From JAOAGA01 sp964540515 (GTDB lineage: Bacteria > CALINM01), in contig CAZIMS010000001.1 in NCBI GenBank assembly GCA_964540515.1, positions 62,001-126,000 of the forward strand: a stretch of DNA of 64,000 bases, read 5' to 3'. The position numbers were made by a program, and so were the translations under genes. This document shows positions 1 through 8,966 of this stretch, one piece after another (within the stretch, counting starts at the first letter, position 1; every line of letters starts with the position of its first letter). The notes beneath the pieces were generated by a model. It was not told where the DNA came from, searched no databases, and saw nothing but the letters and a program-made list of their open reading frames with translations.

Positions 1-559
1 TTGTAGTTCCAAAAGCACCAAAGAGTAAGGCAACACCTAAAAGAAATATTGCCGTAGAAAAAGAACCTAATAAGAAGTACTTAATTGAAGCTTCAGTTGA
101 TTTAACATCTTTCTTGAACATACCAGCAAGGATGTATACTGAAAAGGACATTATCTCAAGCCCAAGGAATAGTATAATAAAATCAAGTGAGGATGAAATA
201 AAAGTCATCCCAACTACTGAAAAGACGATTAATGCATAATACTCACCTTTATGCTTAATCTTGCCATTTATATAGCCTTCTGATATTAGACTTACAATAA
301 TACCAATTATATAAAAGAGGATATTAAAATATCCTGTCAAGTCGTCAGTCATAACCATATTGGAAAAGCCCAATTTTCTTGATGACATTGTATATATATT
401 TACAGCTCCAGCTAATATAAAGGCAAAAGATGCTATAAGATGTAGATTGCCTGGGTTCTTTGATTTACTGGCGGAACCTATTAGCATAAGCAAAAAGGCA
501 AATATAGTAAGAACAATTTGAGGTGCGATTGTCCAAAAGTTTATATTGAGCTCAGCCAT
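1..559 (-). CDS. nuoN: NADH-quinone oxidoreductase subunit N, formate-linked set (partial)
   Basis: This is the N-terminal part, about 186 residues, of an antiporter-like membrane subunit of complex I; the gene runs off the left edge. The ATG at 559-557 shares one base with the nuoM stop (TAATG), so the two are translationally coupled. The visible protein starts MAELNINFWTIAPQIVLTIF and continues as hydrophobic helices. The segment EASIKYFLLGSFSTAIFLLG matches the NuoN family and parallels EAGIKYIFIGAIASAISLYG in the second NuoN of this window (13437-14852). It would form one of the proton-pumping modules of the membrane arm. Being last in nuoHIJKLMN order fits the usual operon. Function is confident; the C-terminus cannot be judged. 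Confidence 0.93.
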   Translation of the reverse strand, partial: MAELNINFWTIAPQIVLTIFAFLLMLIGSASKSKNPGNLHLIASFAFILAGAVNIYTMSSRKLGFSNMVMTDDLTGYFNILFYIIGIIVSLISEGYINGKIKHKGEYYALIVFSVVGMTFISSSLDFIILFLGLEIMSFSVYILAGMFKKDVKSTEASIKYFLLGSFSTAIFLLGVALLFGAFGTT

Positions 560-2100
560 TACTTTCCTCCCGATAAAACACCTGGTTTCTCTATACCATT
601 TATATTCATTGTTATATTTTTTTGATATCTCTCTAAAAAGTAGTTAACAGAGGTATGCATCTTCCCAAGAAAATAGTTTGGCACAATACCCATTACAAAA
701 TACAGTATAATTACAGGTATCATCAAGGATATCTCTCGTAAGTTTAAATCTTTAATCTTTTTATTCTTTTCATTATTAACAGGACCAAACATTACTCTCT
801 GAAACATCCATAACATATATGCTGCTGACAAGATAACACCAGAAGCTGCAAAAAAAGCCCATAGTTTATTAGCCTTAAAGGCGCCCATAAAAATCAAAAA
901 CTCACCAACAAATCCATTTAAGCCTGGCAGACCTATCGAAGATAGCGTAACTATCATAAAGAATACGGCGAAGATAGGAACCACCTTAGTTAAGCCACCA
1001 AAGTCCTCTATTAACCTTGTATGTCTTCTCTCATATAACATGCCTATCATAATAAAGAGTCCACCCGTTGATAAACCATGATTAAGCATCTGATATATTC
1101 CGCCTTCTATCCCTTGAGCGTTTAGACTAAACAAGCCCAGCATTACTGCCCCTAAATGGCTTACAGAGGAATAGGCAACGAGCTTTTTCACATCTGGTTG
1201 CATCATAGCAACAAGGGCACCATATATAATACCAATTATTGAAAGGGTTACAAAAAAAGGTGTTGCTGCCTGGGTAGCTAGGGGAAATAAACCCATAGCA
1301 AATCTTAAAAATCCATAGGTTCCCATTTTTAATAACACACCTGCAAGGATAACACTTCCTGCAGTAGGTGCTTCAACGTGCGCATCTGGCAACCATGTAT
1401 GCAAAGGAAACATTGGTACTTTAATAGCAAATGACAAAGCAAATGCAGCAAATAGCCATATTTGAACCTCATAAGGAGGCAAGGTCTCATAAAGTTTTAA
1501 CAAGTTAAAGGTATACTCACCTGTTTGACTTCCCACGTAAAAATAAAGAACAAGTATGGCAATTAGCATAAGAACAGAGCCAAAGAGTGTATAGAGTACG
1601 AATTTTATCGCAGCATAGATCCTTCTCTGCCCACCCCATACACCTATAATAAAATACATGGGGATCAACATAAGCTCCCAATATATATAGAATAGGAACA
1701 AGTCAAGGGCAATAAAGGCACCTAACATGCCTACCTCTAAAAAAAGCATAGCTATCAAAAATTCTCTAACATGCTTCTCTATATATGTCCACGAACAGAG
1801 GATACAAATAGGACATAGAAAGGTTGTTAAAAGATATAAAAACAAAGAAATTCCATCAATTCCTACAAAATATGATATGCCTAACCTCTCTATCCATGGA
1901 TAATTTTCTACAAACTGCATAGATGCGGTGTTTTCATTAAAATGATAAAGTATGTATAGAGATATAAAGAAGTTAATTAGCGTTACCACAAAGGCTATTC
2001 CTTTTTGGACGCCCACATTTTCCTTGTCAATCATAAGAAGGATTATAACTCCGATGAGAGGAAAGAATGTTGTTATTGAAAGAATTGGAATTTGCTCCAT
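559..2100 (-). CDS. nuoM: NADH-quinone oxidoreductase subunit M, formate-linked set
   Basis: A 513-residue polytopic membrane protein, the usual NuoM length. It is one of the three Mrp-antiporter-like proton-translocating subunits of complex I. The family core is visible: LIPMYFIIGVWGG near residue 145, then HTWLPDAHVEAPTAGSVILA and VLLKMGTYG, followed by LVAYSSVSHLG, which carry the conserved charged residues of the proton path. The ATG at 2100 lies 12 bases after the nuoL stop in transcription order, and the gene overlaps the nuoN start by one base. It differs clearly from the other NuoM here (14865-16337, 490 residues), so the two copies are diverged paralogues rather than a recent duplication. 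Confidence 0.96.
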   Translation of the reverse strand: MEQIPILSITTFFPLIGVIILLMIDKENVGVQKGIAFVVTLINFFISLYILYHFNENTASMQFVENYPWIERLGISYFVGIDGISLFLYLLTTFLCPICILCSWTYIEKHVREFLIAMLFLEVGMLGAFIALDLFLFYIYWELMLIPMYFIIGVWGGQRRIYAAIKFVLYTLFGSVLMLIAILVLYFYVGSQTGEYTFNLLKLYETLPPYEVQIWLFAAFALSFAIKVPMFPLHTWLPDAHVEAPTAGSVILAGVLLKMGTYGFLRFAMGLFPLATQAATPFFVTLSIIGIIYGALVAMMQPDVKKLVAYSSVSHLGAVMLGLFSLNAQGIEGGIYQMLNHGLSTGGLFIMIGMLYERRHTRLIEDFGGLTKVVPIFAVFFMIVTLSSIGLPGLNGFVGEFLIFMGAFKANKLWAFFAASGVILSAAYMLWMFQRVMFGPVNNEKNKKIKDLNLREISLMIPVIILYFVMGIVPNYFLGKMHTSVNYFLERYQKNITMNINGIEKPGVLSGGK

Positions 2101-2112
2101 ACTGTAGCCCCT

Positions 2113-4029
2113 TTAAAAAATAAATATACCAAGTATTATTACTACGCCTATCATTAATGCTACTGCATAATGCTGAATATAACCGCTCTGAATATTTCTT
2201 ACCCTCTCTCCTACAAACATTGTAACCTTACCAACTCCATTCACAATCCCATCTATAACAGGCACATCAATTTTTAACCAAAGTAAGTTGCCTAACCCCT
2301 TGCAGCCTTTAACAAATATAAACTCATAGATCTCATCAACGTAGTATTTATTGTATATTAAGGTATAGAGACCTTTGAACTTATTTGCCAATCTCTCTGG
2401 CAACTCAGGTCTTTTAATATATAGGGTATAGGCAAGAACAAACCCTAAAACTGCTATAGCCACTGAAGTAAGCATTAATGCATACTCAAGGGCATGGGAA
2501 TAATGGTGTCCCTCTTGGGGACCGACTTTATATATAATAGTATCAAGGAAGTGATGAAAATGATTACTTCCACCTAAAGCGGCTGGCACTCCAACGTAGC
2601 CTCCAACTACAGAAAGTAATGCTAATATCATTAAAGGTATGACCATAGAGTTAGGTGATTCGTGGATATGATGTTTTGTGTGCTCATCCATTCTCTCTTT
2701 ACCGAAAAATGTTAAGAATGTTAACCTAAACATATAAAAGGATGTCATTCCAGCAGCAACTGCTCCAATAGCCCATAGCAGTGGATGTCCATGTGGACTT
2801 GAGAAGGCCAGCCATAGTATCTCATCTTTGCTAAAGAAGCCAGCTAATCCTGGTGTTCCAGCAATAGCAAGCGTACCTATTAAAAAAGTAAGAAAGGTTC
2901 TTGGTATATGCTTTCTTAAACCGCCCATATTCATAATATCTTGTTCACCACCCATAGCATGGATAACGCTTCCAGCACCCAAAAAGAGAAGGGCTTTGAA
3001 AAAAGCGTGAGTCATCAGATGAAAAACACCTGCTGAGTAAGCGGCTACTCCTACCGCTAAAAACATATATCCTAACTGGCTTATAGTAGAATAGGCTAAT
3101 ACCTTTTTGATATCTCTTTGCAATAGACCCATTGTTGCAGCAAATATAGCTGTTAATGCTCCTACCGTTGCAACAACTCCTAAACTAAAAGGCGCAAGTG
3201 AATATAAGACATTACATCTTGCGATCATATAAACACCAGCGGTAACCATTGTAGCAGCATGAATAAGAGCTGATACTGGTGTTGGACCGGCCATAGCATC
3301 AGGCAACCATACATATAGAGGTATCTGTGCAGACTTCCCTGTAGCCCCAACAAATAGCAAAAGAGTAATAGCAGTTGCCAAAACACCCCCATAAGGCAAC
3401 AAGGTCTGTGCCTTACTAAAAACTTCACTATATTTAAGACTACCAAAAACAACAAATATCAAAAGCATCCCTAAGATAAAACCAAAATCACCTACCCTAT
3501 TTACTACAAAAGCTTTCTTGCCTGCATCGGCATTACTATGGTCTTCGTACCAAAAGCCTATTAGTAGATAAGAGCACAAACCAACCCCTTCCCATCCAAC
3601 AAACATCATTAAGAAATTATTGCCCATGACTAAAAGAAGCATGGCAAAAACAAAGAGATTTAAGTAAGTAAAAAATCTCGAATAGGATGGGTCATCGTGC
3701 ATGTAACCTGTTGAGTAAATATGAATAAGAAAGCCCACGCCAGTTACAACAAGTAACATAACTGCACTTAAAGGATCTAAAAGAAAGGCTACATCAATAG
3801 AAAAGTCTCCAGAAGCCATCCATTGATAGAGAGTAACTTCATATATTCTTTGATCTGGTGGTAGCGACAAAAGTTGAAAAAACGCCTTTAAAGAGATTAC
3901 AAAGGCAGAACCTATTGCGGTCAAGGCTATTACATGAACTAGGGTTTTTGAATACCTTGTACCGAAAATACCGTTTATTAAGGCACCTAATGCTGGTAAA
4001 AATGGTATAACCGCTATATAATCGAACAT
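2113..4029 (-). CDS. nuoL: NADH-quinone oxidoreductase subunit L, formate-linked set
   Basis: A 638-residue membrane subunit at the tip of the complex I membrane arm, normal length for NuoL. Motifs seen include GWEGVGLCSYLLIGFWYE, the segment PLYVWLPDAMAGPTPVSALI with its conserved lysine/histidine surroundings, and VLAYSTISQLGYM. The C-terminal region keeps the long lateral-helix part of NuoL (AYTLYIKRPELPERLANKF and onward). A short histidine-containing loop, DEHTKHHIHESPNS, lies near residue 450. Starts with ATG at 4029, 10 bases after nuoK. The second NuoL in this window is 16350-18245. Confidence 0.96.
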   Translation of the reverse strand: MFDYIAVIPFLPALGALINGIFGTRYSKTLVHVIALTAIGSAFVISLKAFFQLLSLPPDQRIYEVTLYQWMASGDFSIDVAFLLDPLSAVMLLVVTGVGFLIHIYSTGYMHDDPSYSRFFTYLNLFVFAMLLLVMGNNFLMMFVGWEGVGLCSYLLIGFWYEDHSNADAGKKAFVVNRVGDFGFILGMLLIFVVFGSLKYSEVFSKAQTLLPYGGVLATAITLLLFVGATGKSAQIPLYVWLPDAMAGPTPVSALIHAATMVTAGVYMIARCNVLYSLAPFSLGVVATVGALTAIFAATMGLLQRDIKKVLAYSTISQLGYMFLAVGVAAYSAGVFHLMTHAFFKALLFLGAGSVIHAMGGEQDIMNMGGLRKHIPRTFLTFLIGTLAIAGTPGLAGFFSKDEILWLAFSSPHGHPLLWAIGAVAAGMTSFYMFRLTFLTFFGKERMDEHTKHHIHESPNSMVIPLMILALLSVVGGYVGVPAALGGSNHFHHFLDTIIYKVGPQEGHHYSHALEYALMLTSVAIAVLGFVLAYTLYIKRPELPERLANKFKGLYTLIYNKYYVDEIYEFIFVKGCKGLGNLLWLKIDVPVIDGIVNGVGKVTMFVGERVRNIQSGYIQHYAVALMIGVVIILGIFIF

Positions 4030-4039
4030 ACCCTCTCCT

Positions 4040-4333
4040 CTAACCCTTTAAAATATTAAGTTGATCCATATCTACTGTTCCTTTAAGCCTGTATATCATA
4101 ATGATAATAGCAAGTCCTATGGCTACTTCCGCTGCTGCAACAGCCATTATGATGAAGGCATACATAAGTCCAATAGATGACTTAAGCACATTGGAATAGG
4201 TAACAAAAATGAGATTCACAGCATTAAGCATAAGCTCTATACACATAAAACAAACGATTATATTTCTTCTAATTAAAAAACCTACGGTACCTATAAGAAA
4301 TAGTATAATACCTAAATATATCTGGAACTGCAT
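4040..4333 (-). CDS. nuoK: NADH-quinone oxidoreductase subunit K, formate-linked set
   Basis: A 97-residue, three-helix membrane protein, the standard NuoK (MrpC-like) size. The sequence shows FLIRRNIIVCFMCIELMLNAVNL, whose glutamate in helix 2 is the conserved proton-path residue, and AAAEVAIGLAIIIMIYRLKG with the second conserved glutamate in helix 3. The protein ends MDQLNILKG, typical for the family. It sits 11 bases after nuoJ and 10 before nuoL. Confidence 0.96.
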   Translation of the reverse strand: MQFQIYLGIILFLIGTVGFLIRRNIIVCFMCIELMLNAVNLIFVTYSNVLKSSIGLMYAFIIMAVAAAEVAIGLAIIIMIYRLKGTVDMDQLNILKG

Positions 4334-4344
4334 GCTTCCTCCTC

Positions 4345-4851
4345 TTAATCCTTGCTTTTCGCTAAAACTACGGCTCCAACAATGCCTACAATCAGCACAA
4401 TAGATACAACCTCAAAGGGTAGCAAATAGTCAGAAAAAAGAACCTTACCAATAATCTTTGTATTATCTAACCCTTTATACTTCGTGAGGTCACCATTTGT
4501 AATGACAGTTTTAGCTGAGAGCGCCACAACAAACAGCTGAATCCCAAATAATACTGTAAGTAAAACACCAAAAACTCTTCCTTTTGTTAAACCTTCTTTT
4601 TTCTGACTAACCTCTTTTATATTAAGAAGCATAACAACAAAGACAAACAAGACCATTATTGCTCCAGCATAAACTATAACCTGTATGGCTGCTATAAATT
4701 CCGCATCTAAAATCAGATAATTAACTGCAAGTGCTATCATTACAATTATTAAGGATGCGGCACTATAGACAGGGTTTCTCTGGAATATAGTTGATAGGGC
4801 AAAAACTACAGCTATAGCTGAGAAAATCCACAGAAGATAGTTTGTAATCAT
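4345..4851 (-). CDS. nuoJ: NADH-quinone oxidoreductase subunit J, formate-linked set
   Basis: A 168-residue membrane subunit of complex I. Hydrophobic helices and the family motif AAIQVIVYAGAIMVLFVFVVML, read in pieces at roughly residues 54-76, identify NuoJ; helix 3 of this subunit undergoes the rotation linked to proton pumping. The C-terminal VSIVLIVGIVGAVVLAKSKD is also typical. Its ATG at 4851 overlaps the nuoI stop by 4 bases, indicating coupled translation. Confidence 0.95.
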   Translation of the reverse strand: MITNYLLWIFSAIAVVFALSTIFQRNPVYSAASLIIVMIALAVNYLILDAEFIAAIQVIVYAGAIMVLFVFVVMLLNIKEVSQKKEGLTKGRVFGVLLTVLFGIQLFVVALSAKTVITNGDLTKYKGLDNTKIIGKVLFSDYLLPFEVVSIVLIVGIVGAVVLAKSKD

Positions 4852-5264
4852 AATTTTACCTCGTCTCCTCTTTTAACCAATGTGTCTCTATCAAGAATAA
4901 GCTCTTCTTTAGTATATCTTGAGTTTTCATACTCAGGTGTTAATATTATAGCATTTACAGGACAGACTTCTTGGCAGAGTCCACAAAATATACATCTAAA
5001 TCCGTCAAGGATATAACTCTTTGGATATCTCATCCCATCTTCCATCTCACCAATCTCGATTTTTATAACCTTTGCAGGGCATATAGCCTCACAGAGTCCA
5101 CAGGCAACACATTTTATAGTACCATCGGCCTTTCTTCTTATAATATGCAGGCCTCTATAACTTGGAAAAGAGCCAACCTTCTCTTCAGGATAATGAACAG
5201 TTATTGGCTTTTTGAAAAAATATTTAAGAAAAAATCCTAATCCTTTAATTAAAGGTTTTATCAT
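4848..5264 (-). CDS. nuoI: NADH-quinone oxidoreductase subunit I, formate-linked set
   Basis: Peripheral-arm ferredoxin-like subunit carrying two [4Fe-4S] clusters (N6a, N6b). With the chosen start it has 138 residues; the cysteines are C52, C55, C58, C62 and C91, C94, C97, C101 (CVACGLCEAICP and CIFCGLCQEVCP), all intact. The open frame extends to a GTG at 5273, but AGGTGG lies about 5 bases before the ATG at 5264, so the latter is preferred. It passes electrons from the NuoG-type subunit to NuoB. Paralogue: 19045-19488. Confidence 0.95.
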   Translation of the reverse strand: MIKPLIKGLGFFLKYFFKKPITVHYPEEKVGSFPSYRGLHIIRRKADGTIKCVACGLCEAICPAKVIKIEIGEMEDGMRYPKSYILDGFRCIFCGLCQEVCPVNAIILTPEYENSRYTKEELILDRDTLVKRGDEVKL

Positions 5265-5281
5265 ATCGCCCACCTACTCTT

Positions 5282-6277
5282 TTATACAAATAAAAGCACT
5301 ATTGAAGTTATAAAAATATTTAGCAATGCCAGGGGAACTAATACTTTCCAACCAAACTTCATTAACTGGTCATATCTTACCCTCGGAAAGCTTGCCCTTA
5401 GCCATATAAAGAAAAAGACGATGGCAAAAACTTTGATCATAAACCACACTATTGGTGGGAAGAAGGGACCATTCCAACCACCTAAAAATAGTGTTGTCGC
5501 AAGGCTTGCAATGGTAATCATATTTGCATACTCAGCCATAAAAAACATGGCGAATTTCATGCTACTGTAATCAGAGTGAAATCCAGCAACGAGCTCAGAC
5601 TCAGCTTCAGGCATATCAAAGGGTGTTCTATTAAGTTCAGCTACAGCACATATTATATAAAGAACAAAACCTAAAGGCTGATATACAACATTCCACATAC
5701 CTTTTTGCTGTTCAACTATCTCAACTAAGTTTAATGAGCCTGAGATAAGCACAACACCTAAAACAGATAAAGTCAAAGCAAGCTCATAACTCACTGTCTG
5801 TGCTGCACCTCTTAAGGCACCCATTAGAGCATATTTATTATTGGCAGCCCAACCTCCAAAGACAGGACCATAGCTACCTAACCCAGCAAGAGCAAAGATA
5901 TAAAGAATTCCAACATTAAGTTCTGTAATCCTCATGGAAACTGGCTCTTTAAGTAGCCCAAAAAGTGTTGTTTTGTCTCCAAAGGGTATAACTGCAAAGC
6001 TCATTAAAGCTGGGACTATGCTAATCATTGGTCCAAGGACAAAGAGCACTTTATTAGCATTTTTAGGCATTATGTCTTCTTTGAAAAAGAGCTTAACTCC
6101 ATCAGCTATAGGTTGTAACAAACCATGCCACCCTGCATACATAGGACCAACCCTTAACTGCATATGGCCAAGCACCTTTCTCTCTATCCATGTAAGATAT
6201 GCCACTGTAAGCATTACACAGGCAAAAACTATTACTATTTTAACAAGAGTAAAGACAACAAGACCCCAATCAATCAT
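5282..6277 (-). CDS. nuoH: NADH-quinone oxidoreductase subunit H, formate-linked set
   Basis: A 331-residue membrane subunit that joins the peripheral and membrane arms and forms part of the quinone site. Typical NuoH motifs are visible: YLTWIERKVLGHMQLRVGP near residue 27, GLLQPIADGVKLFFKED, ELNRTPFDMPEAESELVAGF and WLRASFPRVRYDQLM. The glutamate-rich PEAESELVAG loop is the conserved cytoplasmic loop near the quinone channel. The ATG at 6277 overlaps the stop of the upstream selenoprotein gene as ATGA, so NuoH synthesis is directly coupled to readthrough of that gene's internal UGA. Confidence 0.96.
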   Translation of the reverse strand: MIDWGLVVFTLVKIVIVFACVMLTVAYLTWIERKVLGHMQLRVGPMYAGWHGLLQPIADGVKLFFKEDIMPKNANKVLFVLGPMISIVPALMSFAVIPFGDKTTLFGLLKEPVSMRITELNVGILYIFALAGLGSYGPVFGGWAANNKYALMGALRGAAQTVSYELALTLSVLGVVLISGSLNLVEIVEQQKGMWNVVYQPLGFVLYIICAVAELNRTPFDMPEAESELVAGFHSDYSSMKFAMFFMAEYANMITIASLATTLFLGGWNGPFFPPIVWFMIKVFAIVFFFIWLRASFPRVRYDQLMKFGWKVLVPLALLNIFITSIVLLFV

Positions 6278-8961
6278 ATCGTTTTCCCCTTTTCATACTT
6301 TTCAATTCTAACAGCACTAACCTTTAATTCAGGTATTTTTGACTCAGGATCTAATATCGGGTTAGTAAGCTTATTAACCGCTGCCTCGGCAAAATGGAAT
6401 CTCTTAAAGACAACACCTCTTGGGACCCTATCAGCAAGCTTAACTCTAACTAATACATGGCCTCTTCTGCTTTCTATCTTAACCCAGTCTCCCTCATTTA
6501 ACCCCATAGCCTTTGCATCTTCAGGGTTTATCTCAGCAAAACTTTCTGGACAAAAATCATTTAGCAACCAAGATTTTCTTGTCATTGTGGCAGAATGATA
6601 ATGATAATAATCTCTACCTGTAGTCATAACAAAAGGATAATCTTTGTCAGGAGCCTCTGCAGGCGGTCTGTACTCAACAGGCACGAAAAGTCCTTTACCT
6701 CTTGCTATCTTGCCATCTTTATGTAGTATAGGTGTTCCTGGATGGTCTTCTGATGGACAGGGCCATTGAACCCCCTGTAACCCCAATCTTTTATATGTAA
6801 TCCCTCCATATTGAGGAGTTACCTTTCTTATCTCCTCGAATACCTCTTCAGAATTTTTATACTCCATCTTATAACCCATCTTTGTAGCTAACTCTGCTAT
6901 AATCTTCCAGTCTTCTTTTGCCTGACCTGGCGCATTCAGGGCTTTTCTGACTCTTTGAACCCTTCTTTCTGTATTAACAAAGGTGCCATCTTTTTCTGCA
7001 AAAGCAGCTGCTGGCAACACTACATGGGCAATTTTAGCAGTTTCTGTTAAGAATATGTCCTGTACAATAAGTAGCTCTAATTTTTTAAAGGCTTCCTCAA
7101 CATGGGTTAAGTCAGGATCGGTAATAAGTGGGTTTTCACCCATAATATACATAGCCTTTAGCTTACCCTCATAGGCTTGATGTGTCATTTCTACAATTGT
7201 AAGCCCCACCTTGTCCGAAAGCTTTGTGTTCCAGAATCCCTCAAATTTTTCTTTGTTAGCTGGTATAGTAACATTCTGATATCCTGGATAGACATTTGGC
7301 AGTCCACCCATATCACAGGCACCCTGGACATTATTCTGACCACGTAGTGGATTAACACCAGCGCCTTCTTTTCCAATATGTCCACATAAAAGAGCCAAGT
7401 TGGATATTGCCTTTACATTATCCGTGCCTTTTGAGTGCTGTGTAATACCCATACAGTACAATATGGCTGCTTTCTTAGCAGTTGCATACATCCTTGCGGC
7501 CTTAATGAGATCATCTTTCTTAATACCGGTAACTTCCTCAACATATTCAGGTGTATACTTTTCTACCAATGCCTTAATGTTTTCAAAGCCTTCGGTATTT
7601 TCCTCGATGAATTTTTTATCATATAGACCTTCTTTAATAATCACATGGGCCATACCATTTAGCCATGCAGAATCATGGCCTGGTTTCTGCTGGAGGAATA
7701 AAGTAGCCTCTTCAACTAAATCAATCTTTCTTGGGTCAACAACAATTATTTTTACACCTTTATATCTCGCAGCTTGTCTCAATCTCATCCCAATAACAGG
7801 ATGTGTCTCGGTTGTATTACTCCCAGTTATTATTAACACCTCTGCCTTTGTGAAATCATCTATCGTGTTTGTCATTGCACCAGAACCTAATGTTGTAGCC
7901 AGACCGACTACAGTTGATGAGTGTCAGAGGCGGGCGCAGTGGTCAACATTATTCGTTCCAATCACTGCCCTTATAAATTTCTGAAATAGATAGTTATCTT
8001 CATTTGTACATCTTGCTGAGGCAAGACCTGCTATACTATCAGGACCATAAGTTTCCTTAATATGACTTAGCTTCTTAGCAATATAATCTAAGGCTTCCTC
8101 CCAGGATGCCTCTTTTAACTCACCGTCTTTTCTAATCAAAGGTGTTTTAAGTCTTTCAGGACTATTTACAAACTCATAACCGAATCTTCCTTTTACACAC
8201 AAACTACCTTTATTGGTACCAGCATATTCGTTTGTTGTTACCTTAATAATTTTATTATCAAGAACATTTAGCTCAAGACTACAGCCTACCCCACAAAAAC
8301 TACATACCGTTGGTACTCTCTTAATCTGCCATAGCCTACCCTTTGTAGGGCTAATGTTCTCTGTTAAGGCACCAACTGGACAAACAGCAAGGCACTCCCC
8401 GCAGGAGATACATCTTTCAGGAGCAACAACCTCAACCCGAGCATTAAAGCCTTCTCCTTTTAAATCAAGTACATCTCTACCAACAGCCTCTCTACATACT
8501 CTAATACATCTGCTACAGACAACACATCTGTCGGGATGATATTTAATAGCTGGTGTAGAGTAGGTTTTGTATTCTTTTTTAGGATAGTTGATCTTAAATT
8601 TTTGTTCCGTTACTTCATACTGATAAACGAGGTCCTGTAGCTTACACTCACCAGCTTTATCACAAATAGGACAATCAAGCGGATGATTGAGAAGCATAAA
8701 TCTCAAAATATCTCTTCTCATCTCTCTAATCTTATCAGTATCTGTATTAATAATCATCCCATCTACTGCCATTGTATTGCAGGCGGTAACAGGCTTATTA
8801 TGACCCTCTACCTCTACTATACATATCCTGCAGGAACCGATTGGTAAAACCTTTTCTAGATAACAAAGAGTTGGAATGTATATACCATTCTCTCTCGCAA
8901 CTTGAAGTATAGTTTTTTCTGCGCTTAAGGATATTTCTTTTCCGTTAATCTTAATAGCCAT
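6274..8961 (-). CDS. fdhF: Selenocysteine formate dehydrogenase alpha subunit with NuoG-type N-terminus (in-frame UGA)
   Basis: An 895-residue molybdopterin oxidoreductase read through a TGA at 7926-7924 (residue 346). The reading frame continues unbroken on both sides as NNVDHCARL-U-HSSTVVGL, the classic formate dehydrogenase selenocysteine site. Domains: [2Fe-2S] ferredoxin (C33, C44, C47, C61); NuoG-type cluster (H93, C97, C100, C106); two [4Fe-4S] clusters (C146/149/152/156 and C184/187/190/194); the cluster next to the cofactor (C220, C223, C227, C255); the molybdopterin domain with Sec346; and a C-terminal dinucleotide-binding domain ending FAEAAVNKLTNPILDPESKI. It occupies the nuoG slot between a NuoF/GltD fusion and nuoH. 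The predicted role is formate oxidation feeding electrons to complex I. An independent NAD(P)-linked formate dehydrogenase sharing the operon is the alternative. Confidence 0.93.
7895..7911 (-). promoter_or_regulatory. Bacterial SECIS hairpin of the formate dehydrogenase
   Basis: In the mRNA, GUAGUC-GGUCU-GGCUAC forms a 6-bp stem (one G-U pair) with a 5-base loop. It starts 15 bases after the first base of the UGA codon. The GGUCU falls at positions 22-26 counted from the U of UGA, exactly where the E. coli fdhF element has GGUCU, the loop bound by SelB. Stem and loop are seen in the sequence; SelB binding is inferred from the known element. Confidence 0.85.
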
Positions 8962-8966
8962 AATAG

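Noticed and set aside
2828..3010. Open frames antisense to nuoL and many similar opposite-strand frames across the window
   Set aside because: They are shadows of strongly conserved genes, with no ribosome binding sites and no recognisable protein features.
7876..7926. Apparent premature stop splitting the formate dehydrogenase into two genes or a pseudogene
   Set aside because: The frame is preserved across the TGA, the flanking residues form the known selenocysteine site and a matching SECIS hairpin follows, so it is read as one gene.
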